Source: Frankiales bacterium (GTDB lineage: Bacteria; Actinomycetota; Actinomycetes; Mycobacteriales; Geodermatophilaceae). Taken from it: a stretch of 37,967 bases of DNA. How positions within the stretch are numbered: position 1 is the first letter of the stretch; the number at the start of each line of letters is the position of its first letter. Of the stretch, positions 31,935-37,967 are shown piece by piece. The stretch lies in contig JAODNJ010000394.1 in assembly GCA_025465155.1 (NCBI GenBank), positions 1-37,967 of the forward strand, read 5' to 3'. Below the pieces are notes generated by a model. The model was not told the origin of the DNA. It saw nothing but the letters and a program-made list of their open reading frames with translations, and did not search any database. A program made the position numbers and the translations under genes.

Positions 31935-31950
31935 TTGACGGTTTCGTTGA
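31935..31950. promoter_or_regulatory. Candidate operator G
   Basis: TTGACGGTTTCGTTGA has an intact left arm and a right arm with two changes. It starts just before, and overlaps, a perfect TTGACA -35 box (31947-31952) upstream of the DUF35/Ltp2 operon, which matches the placement of the stronger sites over promoters. Confidence 0.45.
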
Positions 31951-31975
31951 CAGCTCCGGACGCCGCCCCTAGCGT
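31947..31975 (+). promoter_or_regulatory. Promoter of the DUF35/Ltp2-like operon
   Basis: TTGACA (31947-31952) and TAGCGT (31970-31975) are 17 bp apart. The predicted start site is about 65 nt before the GTG at 32048. Confidence 0.6.
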
Positions 31976-32047
31976 GGCTGGGGATCGGCCGGCACCGGCT
32001 CGTGCGGTGCGGACCGCGGGGCTCCCGCCCCGCCAGGAAGGAACGTC

Positions 32048-32512
32048 GTGACCGCACAGGTGCCCATCGCCGATGACCTGTTCACCTGGCCTGCTGACCG
32101 GCCCGCGCTCGTCGCGGGCCGGTCCTCCGACGGGCGCCTGGTCTTCCCGTACCGCACGCACCGCATCGTCGGCGGCGTCCGCGAGGCGCTGGAGCGGGTC
32201 GAGCTGCCCCGACGAGGGACGCTGTGGGCGTTCACGACCCAGGTCTTCCGGCCGCCGGCTCCGCCGTACGCGGGGGAGGACGACGCGAGCACCTTCGAGC
32301 CCTTCGCCGTCGGCTACGTCGAGTTGCCCGGTGCCCTGCGTGTCGAGGCGCGCCTGACCGAGGCAGACCCCGCCAAGCTGCGGATCGGGCAGGAGCTGGA
32401 ACTGCGGATCGTGCCGTTCGGCCACGACGCCGAGGGCAACCAGACGATGACCTACGCCTTCTCACCGGTCGACGAGCAGCCCACCGAGGGAGCCGACCGT
32501 GGCCAGCAGTGA
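32048..32512 (+). CDS. DUF35-type OB-fold protein without zinc ribbon
   Basis: 154 residues. The pattern RPALVAGRSSDGRLVFPYRTH matches the start of DUF35 proteins, but the four Cys of the zinc ribbon are all absent; the protein has no Cys at all. The C-terminal OB fold (LWAFTTQVFRPP, GYVELPGALRVEARL, LRIGQELELRIVPF) is intact. DUF35 partners dock on Ltp2-type thiolase-fold aldolases, and the Ltp2-like gene starts 14 bp inside this one, so a stable complex is likely. The GTG follows AGGAAGGAA. Losing zinc while keeping the partner gene suggests the OB fold alone is enough for docking. Confidence 0.85.
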   Translation: MTAQVPIADDLFTWPADRPALVAGRSSDGRLVFPYRTHRIVGGVREALERVELPRRGTLWAFTTQVFRPPAPPYAGEDDASTFEPFAVGYVELPGALRVEARLTEADPAKLRIGQELELRIVPFGHDAEGNQTMTYAFSPVDEQPTEGADRGQQ

Positions 32513-33647
32513 CGTCGCGATCATCGGGGTGGGGCTGCACCCCTTCGGCCGCTACCCCGGCAAGTCGGCTCTGGAGATGGGCGAGGACGCCGTCTACGAG
32601 GCGATGACCGACGCCGGCATCGAGTGGTCGCAGGTCCAGGCGCTGTACGCCGGCAGCATGGAGGTCAAGAACCCGGAGGCGATCGTCGGCCTCCTCGGAC
32701 TGACCGGCGTCCCCGGCCGGGCCGTGTTCACCGGGTGCGCCACGGGTGCCACCTCGCTGTACAGCGCCGCTACCGCCGTCCGGCTCGGCGACGCCGACAT
32801 CGCGATCGCGGTCGGTCTCGACAAGCATCCCCGGGGCGCGTTCTCCGACCACCCCTCGGTCTCCGGGCTGCCCGGCTGGTACGGCGAGCTCGGACTGTTC
32901 CTCACCACCCACTTCTTCGGCATGAAGATCCAGCGCTACATGCACGACCACGACATCTCGCCGATGACGCTGGCGAGGGTGGCCGCGAAGTCCTTCCGCA
33001 ACGGCGCGGCGACTCCCTACGCGTGGCGGCGCACGCCGATCGGCGAGGACGAGGTGCTCGCCTCGCCGGTGCTCAACCATCCGCTGACCCAGTACATGTA
33101 CTGCGGCCCGAACGAGGGCGCGGCCGCGGCCATCGTCTGCCGGGCCGACCTCGCGCACCGGTTCACCGACACCCCGGTCTACCTGCGGGCGAGCACCCTG
33201 CGCTCCCGCCGGGAGGGTGCCTTCGAACTGCTGTCGCCGTCCTTTCCGCTCGAGAGCGCCCCGAGCCCGACCGTCGACGCGTCCCGCGAGGCGTTCGAGG
33301 TGGCCGGCCTCGGGCCCGGGGACGTCGACGTCATCCAGCTGCAGGACACCGACGCCGGGTCGGAGATCATCCACATGGCTGAGAACGGCTTCTGCGCCGA
33401 CGGCGAGCAGGAGGAGCTGCTCGCGGCGGGGGACACCGAGATCACGGGACGGCTCCCGATCAACACCGACGGCGGGCTGATCGCCAACGGGGAGCCGGTC
33501 GGGGCCTCGGGCCTGCGTCAGGTGTACGAGCTGGTCAACCAGCTGCGCGGCCGGGCGGGTGACCGGCAGATCGACGGTGCCCGTGTCGGCTACGCACACC
33601 TCTACGGCGCCCCGGGCACCGCGGCGATCACCATCCTGTCGACGTGA
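32499..33647 (+). CDS. Ltp2-like thiolase-fold protein (probable retro-aldolase)
   Basis: 382 residues. Cys80 is present in FTGCATGATS, but HDCF is replaced by QLQDTDAGSEI and the final motif is GEPVGASG (331-338), with Glu332 in place of the thiolase His. This matches the mycobacterial lipid-transfer-protein group (NTDGG-x-x-ANGEP, LYGAPG ending) whose member Ltp2 cleaves the steroid side chain by a retro-aldol reaction together with a DUF35 domain. Tyr365 and Tyr369 near the C-terminus (GYAHLYGAPG) are in the region where Ltp2 has a catalytic Tyr. The GTG overlaps the DUF35 gene by 14 bp. Beta-ketothiolase activity is unlikely. Confidence 0.9.
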   Translation: MASSDVAIIGVGLHPFGRYPGKSALEMGEDAVYEAMTDAGIEWSQVQALYAGSMEVKNPEAIVGLLGLTGVPGRAVFTGCATGATSLYSAATAVRLGDADIAIAVGLDKHPRGAFSDHPSVSGLPGWYGELGLFLTTHFFGMKIQRYMHDHDISPMTLARVAAKSFRNGAATPYAWRRTPIGEDEVLASPVLNHPLTQYMYCGPNEGAAAAIVCRADLAHRFTDTPVYLRASTLRSRREGAFELLSPSFPLESAPSPTVDASREAFEVAGLGPGDVDVIQLQDTDAGSEIIHMAENGFCADGEQEELLAAGDTEITGRLPINTDGGLIANGEPVGASGLRQVYELVNQLRGRAGDRQIDGARVGYAHLYGAPGTAAITILST

Positions 33648-34846
33648 GCCCGCCGCGTGCCCGGCTCGCCGATCTGGTGCGGCCGGGAATGCGGATCGCG
33701 CTCAGCGACGGCCTGGGCAGCCCCCGCTGCGTGTCCGCGGAGCTGTCCGCTGCCGCCGCCGCGGCCGGGGAGGTCCGTCTGCTCCTCGGCTGGACGCCGG
33801 CTCTCGATCCGGCGCTGGATCTCCTCGCGTTCGCCGACGTGCGCACGCTCATGTCCGGCTGGGGGCTGCGCTCAGCAGTCGATGCCGGGCTGGTGCACGC
33901 CCTCCCCGTCCGCCTCGGCGCCATCCCGGCGCTGCTGCACGGTCCGCTGCGGCCTGACCTCCTGGTGGCCGGCGTCGTGGCGCGGTCCGGCGGCGGTTTC
34001 GGCTTCGGGACCGAGGTCGCCTGGATGCGCGCCGCGGTCGACGCGGGTGCCCGGGTCGCCGCCGTGGTCGGCTCCCGCACACCGAGCAGCGACGCCGGCC
34101 CCGCCCTGCCCGACGACCGGGTGGTCGTCGTCGGCGAGTCCGACGACCCGCCGGCCACGCTGGCCTTCACCCCACCTGCCGCGGTCCACCGCGCGATCGC
34201 CGAACACATCGCCGCCCTGATCCCGTCCGGAGCACGGCTGCAGGTGGGGCCCGGCGCACTCGGCACCGCGGTCGTCGACGAGCTGCGCACACCGGTGCGC
34301 GTCGACTCCGGGCTGTTGCCCGACGGCATCCCGTTGCTCGAGCGGCGTGGGTTGCTGCTCGGGGAGCCGGTGGGCACCTACCTGGCGGGCGGCCCGGAGC
34401 TGCTGGAGTGGGCCGACGGCCGTCCCCTCCTGCACCGGCTCGAGCACACCCACGACCTCACCCGGCTGTCGACCGGACTGCCCTTCTTCGCGGTCAACAC
34501 CGCGCTCGAGGTCGACGAGCAGGGCCAGGTGAACGTGGAGGGGCTGCACGAGAAGGGCAGGGCCGCTTCGGCCGTCGGCGGCATCGGCGGCCACCCGGAC
34601 TACGCGGTGGCCGCGGCCCGATCCGCCGGGGGGCTGAGCATCGTGGCGCTGCCGGCACGGCACGCCGGTTCGGCTACCCTCGTGTCCCGCCTGTCCTGGC
34701 CGGTGACGACGCCGTCGCACGACGTCGACGTGCTCGTGACCGAGGCCGGCGCCGTCGACCTGCGCGGACTGGACCGGAGCGAGCGAGCCCGTGCCGTCGC
34801 CGGATTGTGGGAGGCCGAGCCGGTGACGGCGGGCTCAGAAGGCTAG
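33644..34846 (+). CDS. Acetyl-CoA hydrolase/CoA-transferase family protein lacking catalytic Glu
   Basis: 400 residues of the two-domain family that includes 4-hydroxybutyrate CoA-transferase. GFGTEVAWM lies in the N-terminal domain and VVDELRTPVRV near 211-220. The C-terminal domain has FFAVNTALEVDEQGQVNVE, AVGGIGGHPDYA, and VTTPSHDVDVLVTEAGAVDLRG. The motif that normally reads H(T/S)E-x-x-x-DG reads DSGLLPDG (221-228), so the Glu that forms the acyl-enzyme is Gly223. True transferase activity is therefore doubtful. By analogy with IpdAB, a CoA-transferase-fold enzyme that hydrolyses a C-C bond in steroid degradation, it could do different CoA-ester chemistry. It overlaps the Ltp2-like gene by 4 bp. 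Confidence 0.87.
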   Translation: MSPPRARLADLVRPGMRIALSDGLGSPRCVSAELSAAAAAAGEVRLLLGWTPALDPALDLLAFADVRTLMSGWGLRSAVDAGLVHALPVRLGAIPALLHGPLRPDLLVAGVVARSGGGFGFGTEVAWMRAAVDAGARVAAVVGSRTPSSDAGPALPDDRVVVVGESDDPPATLAFTPPAAVHRAIAEHIAALIPSGARLQVGPGALGTAVVDELRTPVRVDSGLLPDGIPLLERRGLLLGEPVGTYLAGGPELLEWADGRPLLHRLEHTHDLTRLSTGLPFFAVNTALEVDEQGQVNVEGLHEKGRAASAVGGIGGHPDYAVAAARSAGGLSIVALPARHAGSATLVSRLSWPVTTPSHDVDVLVTEAGAVDLRGLDRSERARAVAGLWEAEPVTAGSEG

Positions 34847-34854
34847 GAGGCGCC

Positions 34855-35904
34855 GTGGACGTCGATTCCGCCCTCAACCCGGATGTCACGCTGGACATCC
34901 GGGCCCAGGCAGCGGCCGTGGAGGCCGAGGGATTCGACGGGCTGTGGCTCAGCGAGGTGAAGCACGATCCCTTCATCGGGGTCGCCCTCGCCGCCACGGT
35001 CACCGAGCGGGCCACGCTCGGCACGGCCATCGCGCTGGCCTTCGCCCGCAACCCGATGTCGACCGCCGCGGCGGCGAACGATCTGCAGGCGTTGTCGGGA
35101 GGCCGGCTGATCCTCGGTCTGGGCACCCAGGTCAAGGCGCACATCACCCGCCGTTTCAGCATGCCGTGGTCGCATCCCGCGGCGCGGATGCGCGAGTACG
35201 TCCTCGCGCTGCGGGCGATCTGGGACACCTGGCACACCGGAGCCGCCCTGGACTTCCGCGGCGAGTTCTACAGCCACACGTTGATGAGCCCGATGTTCGT
35301 GCCGGAGCGGCACGCGTTCGGAGCTCCGCGGGTCGTCGTCGCCGGGGTGGGCGAGGCGATGACCGAGGTGGCCGGCGAGGTGGCCGACGGCTTCCTGCCG
35401 CACGGCTTCACCACCGAGCGCTACCTGCGCGAGGTGACGGTGCCTGCGCTGCTGCGCGGGCGCTCCCGGCGCGGCGCCGGGCTCGAGGGCTTCGCGATCT
35501 GCGGCGGCCCGTTCGTCGTCACAGGAGCCACCGACGAGGAGACGGCCGCCGCCGCGGAACAGGTGCGCGGCCAGATCGCCTTCTACGGATCGACGCCGGC
35601 CTACCGGCCCGTGCTCGAGCTGCACGGGTGGGGTGCGCTCGGGGAGGAGCTGCACGGGCTGTCCCGGGCCGGTCGGTGGACGGAGATGAGCGGGCTGGTC
35701 TCCGACGAGGTGCTGCGGACGTTCGCCGTCGTCGGTGCGCCCGACGAGATCGGCCCGGAGATCCTCCGCCGCTACGGCGACCTCTTCACCCGGGTCACGC
35801 TCTACGCGTCGTCCCGGGCGCATCCCCGGATCGGTGCGGCGCTCCGCGCCGCTCCGGTGGCGACGCCGGTCGGGGCGCCCGCCGCGCCGGGCGGTGCGGC
35901 GTGA
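34855..35904 (+). CDS. LLM-class flavin-dependent oxidoreductase, F420-type
   Basis: 349 residues of the luciferase-like fold. AEGFDGLWLSEV, HDPFIGVALAA, GTAIALAFARNPM, LSGGRLILGLGTQVKAHI and the RFSMPW segment match the actinobacterial subfamily expected to use coenzyme F420. The GTG at 34855 lies 4 bp after GGAGG, and that ribosome site overlaps the TAG stop of the CoA-transferase-like gene. The C-terminal 20 residues are Ala/Pro-rich and probably disordered. It may carry out hydride transfer on a ketone or enone of the pathway. F420 use is inferred from family resemblance. Confidence 0.9.
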   Translation: MDVDSALNPDVTLDIRAQAAAVEAEGFDGLWLSEVKHDPFIGVALAATVTERATLGTAIALAFARNPMSTAAAANDLQALSGGRLILGLGTQVKAHITRRFSMPWSHPAARMREYVLALRAIWDTWHTGAALDFRGEFYSHTLMSPMFVPERHAFGAPRVVVAGVGEAMTEVAGEVADGFLPHGFTTERYLREVTVPALLRGRSRRGAGLEGFAICGGPFVVTGATDEETAAAAEQVRGQIAFYGSTPAYRPVLELHGWGALGEELHGLSRAGRWTEMSGLVSDEVLRTFAVVGAPDEIGPEILRRYGDLFTRVTLYASSRAHPRIGAALRAAPVATPVGAPAAPGGAA

Positions 35905-36689
35905 GCCGGCGCCTGGACGTCGAGGACGCCGGTGCGGTGCGGGTGCTCACCCTCTCCCGGCCCGAGGCCCGCAACGCGCTGGACGGCGAGCTGATCAGCG
36001 CCCTGTACACCGCGCTCGACGACGCGGACGACGACGAGGCGGTGCGGGTCGTGGTGCTCACGGGCGCCGACCCGGCGTTCTGCGCCGGGGTGGACCTCAA
36101 GCAGGCCGCCGCCGAGGGGCCGGAGTACTTCGCCCGGTTCGACCGCGAGAACTGCGTGGCGCGGGTGGCCGCGATGCGCACGCCGGTGGTCGGCGCCGTC
36201 AACGGTGCGGCGTTCACCGGGGGGCTGGAGCTCGCCCTGGGCTGCGACTTCCTGGTCGCCTCCGAGCGCGCCGTCTTCGCCGACACGCACGCCCGGGTGG
36301 GCGTCCTTCCGGGCGGCGGGCTGACCGCCCGCCTGCCGCGGCTGGTCGGGCCGGCGTGGGCGCGGCGGATGTCGATGACCGGGGTCGTCGTCGACGCGGA
36401 GACGGCCGTCCGGATCGGGCTGGTGACCGAGGTCGTCCCGCACGAGCGGCTCCGCGACCGCGCCCTGGAGCTGGCGGTCGCCGTCGCCGAGGTCCCGCCG
36501 GCCACGATGGCGGGGCTCAAGCAGATCTACGTGCGGGGCGGCGCGCCGCTGCTGGCCCCTGCGCTGGAGGCGGAACACGAGATCTCGGGCGCGCTGATGC
36601 CCGACGCTGCCGAGATCGGCCGCAACCGGACGGCGGTGACCGAGCGCAACCGCCGGCAGCTCGGCCTCGGCGGACCCGCGGGGAACTGA
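35901..36689 (+). CDS. Enoyl-CoA hydratase/isomerase family protein
   Basis: 262 residues, crotonase fold. AFCAGVDLKQAA and AVNGAAFTGGLELALGCDF form the oxyanion hole, and VFADTHARVGVLPGGG is the active-site region with Asp/His in place of the usual Glu, as in the protein at 27387. The GTG overlaps the LLM stop by 4 bp (GTGA), which fixes the start. It is the last gene of the DUF35/Ltp2 operon and converges with the GntR gene 22 bp away. A hydration step that makes the tertiary-hydroxy CoA ester for the Ltp2-like aldolase would fit, but this is inferred. Confidence 0.9.
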   Translation: MSRRLDVEDAGAVRVLTLSRPEARNALDGELISALYTALDDADDDEAVRVVVLTGADPAFCAGVDLKQAAAEGPEYFARFDRENCVARVAAMRTPVVGAVNGAAFTGGLELALGCDFLVASERAVFADTHARVGVLPGGGLTARLPRLVGPAWARRMSMTGVVVDAETAVRIGLVTEVVPHERLRDRALELAVAVAEVPPATMAGLKQIYVRGGAPLLAPALEAEHEISGALMPDAAEIGRNRTAVTERNRRQLGLGGPAGN

Positions 36690-36711
36690 CCCGGACGCCG
36701 CCGGCGTCGGC

Positions 36712-37500
36712 TCAGTCGAAGAGATTCAGCGGCGCGGTCGGGTCGCCCTGCAGTAGGTAGTCGCGCGCCTCGGCCAGGTGCTTGCGCCAGAGCTTCTCGG
36801 CCGCGGCGTCGTCGCGCGCCTCGATGAGGTCCACCACCTTGTGGTGCACCCGGATCCCCTTGCGGCTGGCGGTCGCCCGGGTGGCGGACTGGGTGTCGGC
36901 CTCGACGCGGGGCCAGACGGCCGAACTGATGATCTCCTCGACGATCCCCATGAGGACGCGCAGTGTCTGGTTGCCGGTCAGCTCGATGAGCAACGAGTGG
37001 AAGGCGGTGTGCGCCCGCATCGACGCGTGCGGGTCCTCGGCGAGGGCGTCGTGCTCCTCGACCGCCGCCCGCAGCGTCTTGAGGCCGGCCGCGGTGCGCC
37101 GCCGCGCCACCAGGCCGACGGCCTGCGGCTCGATGACGATCCGGGCCTCGTAGACGTCGGCGACCGTCGTGCCCCGGTGCTCGAGGATGAGCCCCGCGTA
37201 GCGCGCCGCCACGTCGGAATTGGGCAGCTGCACGCGAGCCCCGCCCCGCGCCCCGCGCCGGACGGTGATCAAGGACTCCGACTCGAGCACCCGGAAGGCC
37301 TCGCGCAGGGTCGGGCGCGAGACCTGGAACTGCTGCATCAGCGCGGCTTCGGTGGGCAGCGCGGCCCCCTCGGCCAGCTCGCCGCGGACGATCTGCCGAC
37401 GGAGATGCGTGGCCACGAGTTCGGCCATCTTGGGTACCCGTACCTGCTGGCCCACGGGGGCTACCGGCCGGCCGTTGCTCAGTTCGAGGTCCGCAGTCAT
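36712..37500 (-). CDS. GntR-family regulator, FadR/FCD type
   Basis: 262 residues. The winged helix-turn-helix (about 22-90) has LRRQIVRGELAEGAALPTEAALMQQFQVSRPTLREA split by no gaps. The FCD ligand domain has the metal-binding pattern with Arg/Asp near VYEARIVIEP and His residues in FHSLLIEL, RVHHKVVDL and WRKHLAEA. FCD regulators sense carboxylic acids. AAGGGGC precedes the ATG. It faces away from a partial dioxygenase-like gene. It may regulate that gene or the operon it converges with; no operator of the TTGACR type lies at its promoter. Confidence 0.92.
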   Translation of the reverse strand: MTADLELSNGRPVAPVGQQVRVPKMAELVATHLRRQIVRGELAEGAALPTEAALMQQFQVSRPTLREAFRVLESESLITVRRGARGGARVQLPNSDVAARYAGLILEHRGTTVADVYEARIVIEPQAVGLVARRRTAAGLKTLRAAVEEHDALAEDPHASMRAHTAFHSLLIELTGNQTLRVLMGIVEEIISSAVWPRVEADTQSATRATASRKGIRVHHKVVDLIEARDDAAAEKLWRKHLAEARDYLLQGDPTAPLNLFD

Positions 37501-37815
37501 CCCAGCCCCTTAGATGTCGTGTGAGCCGCCCGCGCTGCCGACCCGAACAAATATCTGCCCATTCTAGCTATGTGCACCGGCCGGTCCGCTCGTTCGGACC
37601 ACCCGAGTGGGGGAGATCAGGGCCGGACTGTCGCGGGGGTCACGCGCACGACTGCGCGGCTCGCCAGGTCACGCGCGGTGTCCTGCTCTTGGACGGGACG
37701 GGCGGCTCACGGGCATGAGCCGGGAACGCGCAGGTGTACGCCGCTGCCCGCCGGGCACGGGCGGCAGCCGCCCGCCGGCCCCCGCCACCCCGCAGGGGTC
37801 GAGCCGGACGGTGGC
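37501..37815. other. Intergenic stretch upstream of the GntR gene
   Basis: 315 bp with no supported gene. Near the GntR start it holds an AT-richer patch (AACAAATATCTGCCCATTCTAGC, in two parts around 37547-37570) that contains TAGAAT (37561-37566, minus strand), a possible -10 box without a clear -35. The remainder is GC-rich with weak codon pattern in all frames and the hairpin at 37743-37768. Short open frames here have atypical composition and I do not call them. Confidence 0.5.
37743..37768 (-). terminator. Possible terminator of the partial right-edge gene
   Basis: GCTGCC and GCC on the left pair with GGC and GGCAGC on the right, giving a 9-bp stem with one bulged C and a 7-nt loop. It lies 48 bp after the stop of the minus-strand gene ending at 37816. 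There is no T-tract. Confidence 0.4.
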
Positions 37816-37967
37816 CTACGCCGAGACGGCGACCGCCATGCCGGTGATCCATTCCGCCACCGGCTGGTAGACGACGCGGTGCAGCGGCCGCCCGCCGCCC
37901 GCGGCCGTGGCGGCCAGCCAGGTGCGGACCTCGTTGGCGCCGGCACCGGCGCTCGCGTGAGCGCCGT
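37816..37967 (-). CDS. 3' end of a gene, possibly LigB-type extradiol dioxygenase (partial)
   Basis: The last 50 codons of a minus-strand frame that enters from the right edge, with stop TAG at 37816-37818. The peptide contains GAGANEVRTWLAAT, then HRVVYQPVAEWITGMAVAVSA at the terminus. The pattern of an E-(V/I)-R-x-W helix followed by a Y-x-P-V-x-E-W-I-T-G strand resembles the C-terminus of class III extradiol ring-cleavage dioxygenases (LigB family). Codon use and the clean ending support a real gene; the family call is tentative because only a fragment is visible. It is divergent in order from no neighbour: it reads toward the GntR gene. Confidence 0.6.
   Translation of the reverse strand, partial: GAHASAGAGANEVRTWLAATAAGGGRPLHRVVYQPVAEWITGMAVAVSA

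Noticed and set aside
37707-37946. 79-residue minus-strand open frame at the right edge
   Set aside because: It is out of frame with the convincing C-terminal peptide at 37816-37967 and is Pro/Arg/Ser-rich shadow.
1-37967. CRISPR arrays, tRNA or rRNA genes, transposases, integrases, attachment sites
   Set aside because: No spaced direct-repeat array, cloverleaf, rRNA-like stretch, or transposase/integrase motif was seen on either strand.

Overview
The window is about 38 kb of very GC-rich DNA. GTG starts are common, genes often overlap by 4 bp (GTGA or ATGA), and spacing is tight. A mycofactocin-type dehydrogenase, an F420-type LLM oxidoreductase and an Ltp2-type thiolase all point to an actinomycete. 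My guess at a Geodermatophilaceae- or Pseudonocardia-like genome is only an impression and cannot be proved from this sequence. I see no rRNA, tRNA, insertion sequence, phage gene or CRISPR.

Almost every gene looks catabolic and CoA-linked. There are five acyl-CoA synthetases, four acyl-CoA dehydrogenases, three enoyl-CoA hydratase-family proteins, two thiolase-type proteins each paired with a DUF35 protein, two thioesterases, a CoA-transferase-family protein, five short-chain dehydrogenases (SDRs), an aldehyde dehydrogenase, a KshA-like Rieske oxygenase, an LLM flavin enzyme, a two-domain VOC protein, an isochorismatase-fold protein, an amidohydrolase, and the 3' end of what may be a LigB-type ring-cleavage dioxygenase. 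Three regulators are present (two TetR, one GntR/FCD).

Layout, left to right. (1) 25-2499: synthetase and thioesterase, + strand. (2) 2514-4855: NTF2-like gene divergent from a 3-hydroxyisobutyrate dehydrogenase-like gene and an enoyl-CoA hydratase. (3) 4860-9251: minus-strand run of CMD-family protein, three SDRs and a synthetase. (4) 9335-12614: TetR divergent from a mycofactocin-type SDR and an aldehyde dehydrogenase. (5) 12672-17596: minus-strand operon of three acyl-CoA dehydrogenases and a synthetase. (6) 17855-23122: plus-strand pseudo-thiolase/DUF35 fusion, thiolase, synthetase, amidohydrolase. (7) 23155-25454: TetR divergent from a synthetase. (8) 25572-30141: minus-strand Rieske oxygenase and SDR, then enoyl-CoA hydratase, acyl-CoA dehydrogenase and thioesterase. 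(9) 30231-36689: plus-strand isochorismatase-like, VOC, DUF35, Ltp2-like, CoA-transferase-like, LLM and enoyl-CoA hydratase genes. (10) 36712-end: GntR regulator and the partial dioxygenase.

The most interesting signal is a repeated 16-bp inverted repeat, TTGACR-N4-YGTCAA. It lies upstream of genes at six or seven places (6454, 17728, 21827, 23894, 28240, 30225, probably 31935) and often covers a -35 box. It links most of the scattered operons into one apparent regulon. One copy lies beside the TetR gene at 23155-23976, the best candidate regulator. Together with the gene content this suggests a co-regulated pathway in which a Rieske oxygenase attacks a cyclic or steroid/terpenoid-like acid, and CoA activation, beta-oxidation and a retro-aldol step by Ltp2/DUF35 shorten it. 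The substrate is not identifiable from sequence. A second theme is that several proteins lack their family's catalytic residues: three SDRs without YxxxK, an isochorismatase fold without its triad, a CoA-transferase without its Glu, a thiolase fold without its Cys, and a DUF35 without its zinc ribbon.
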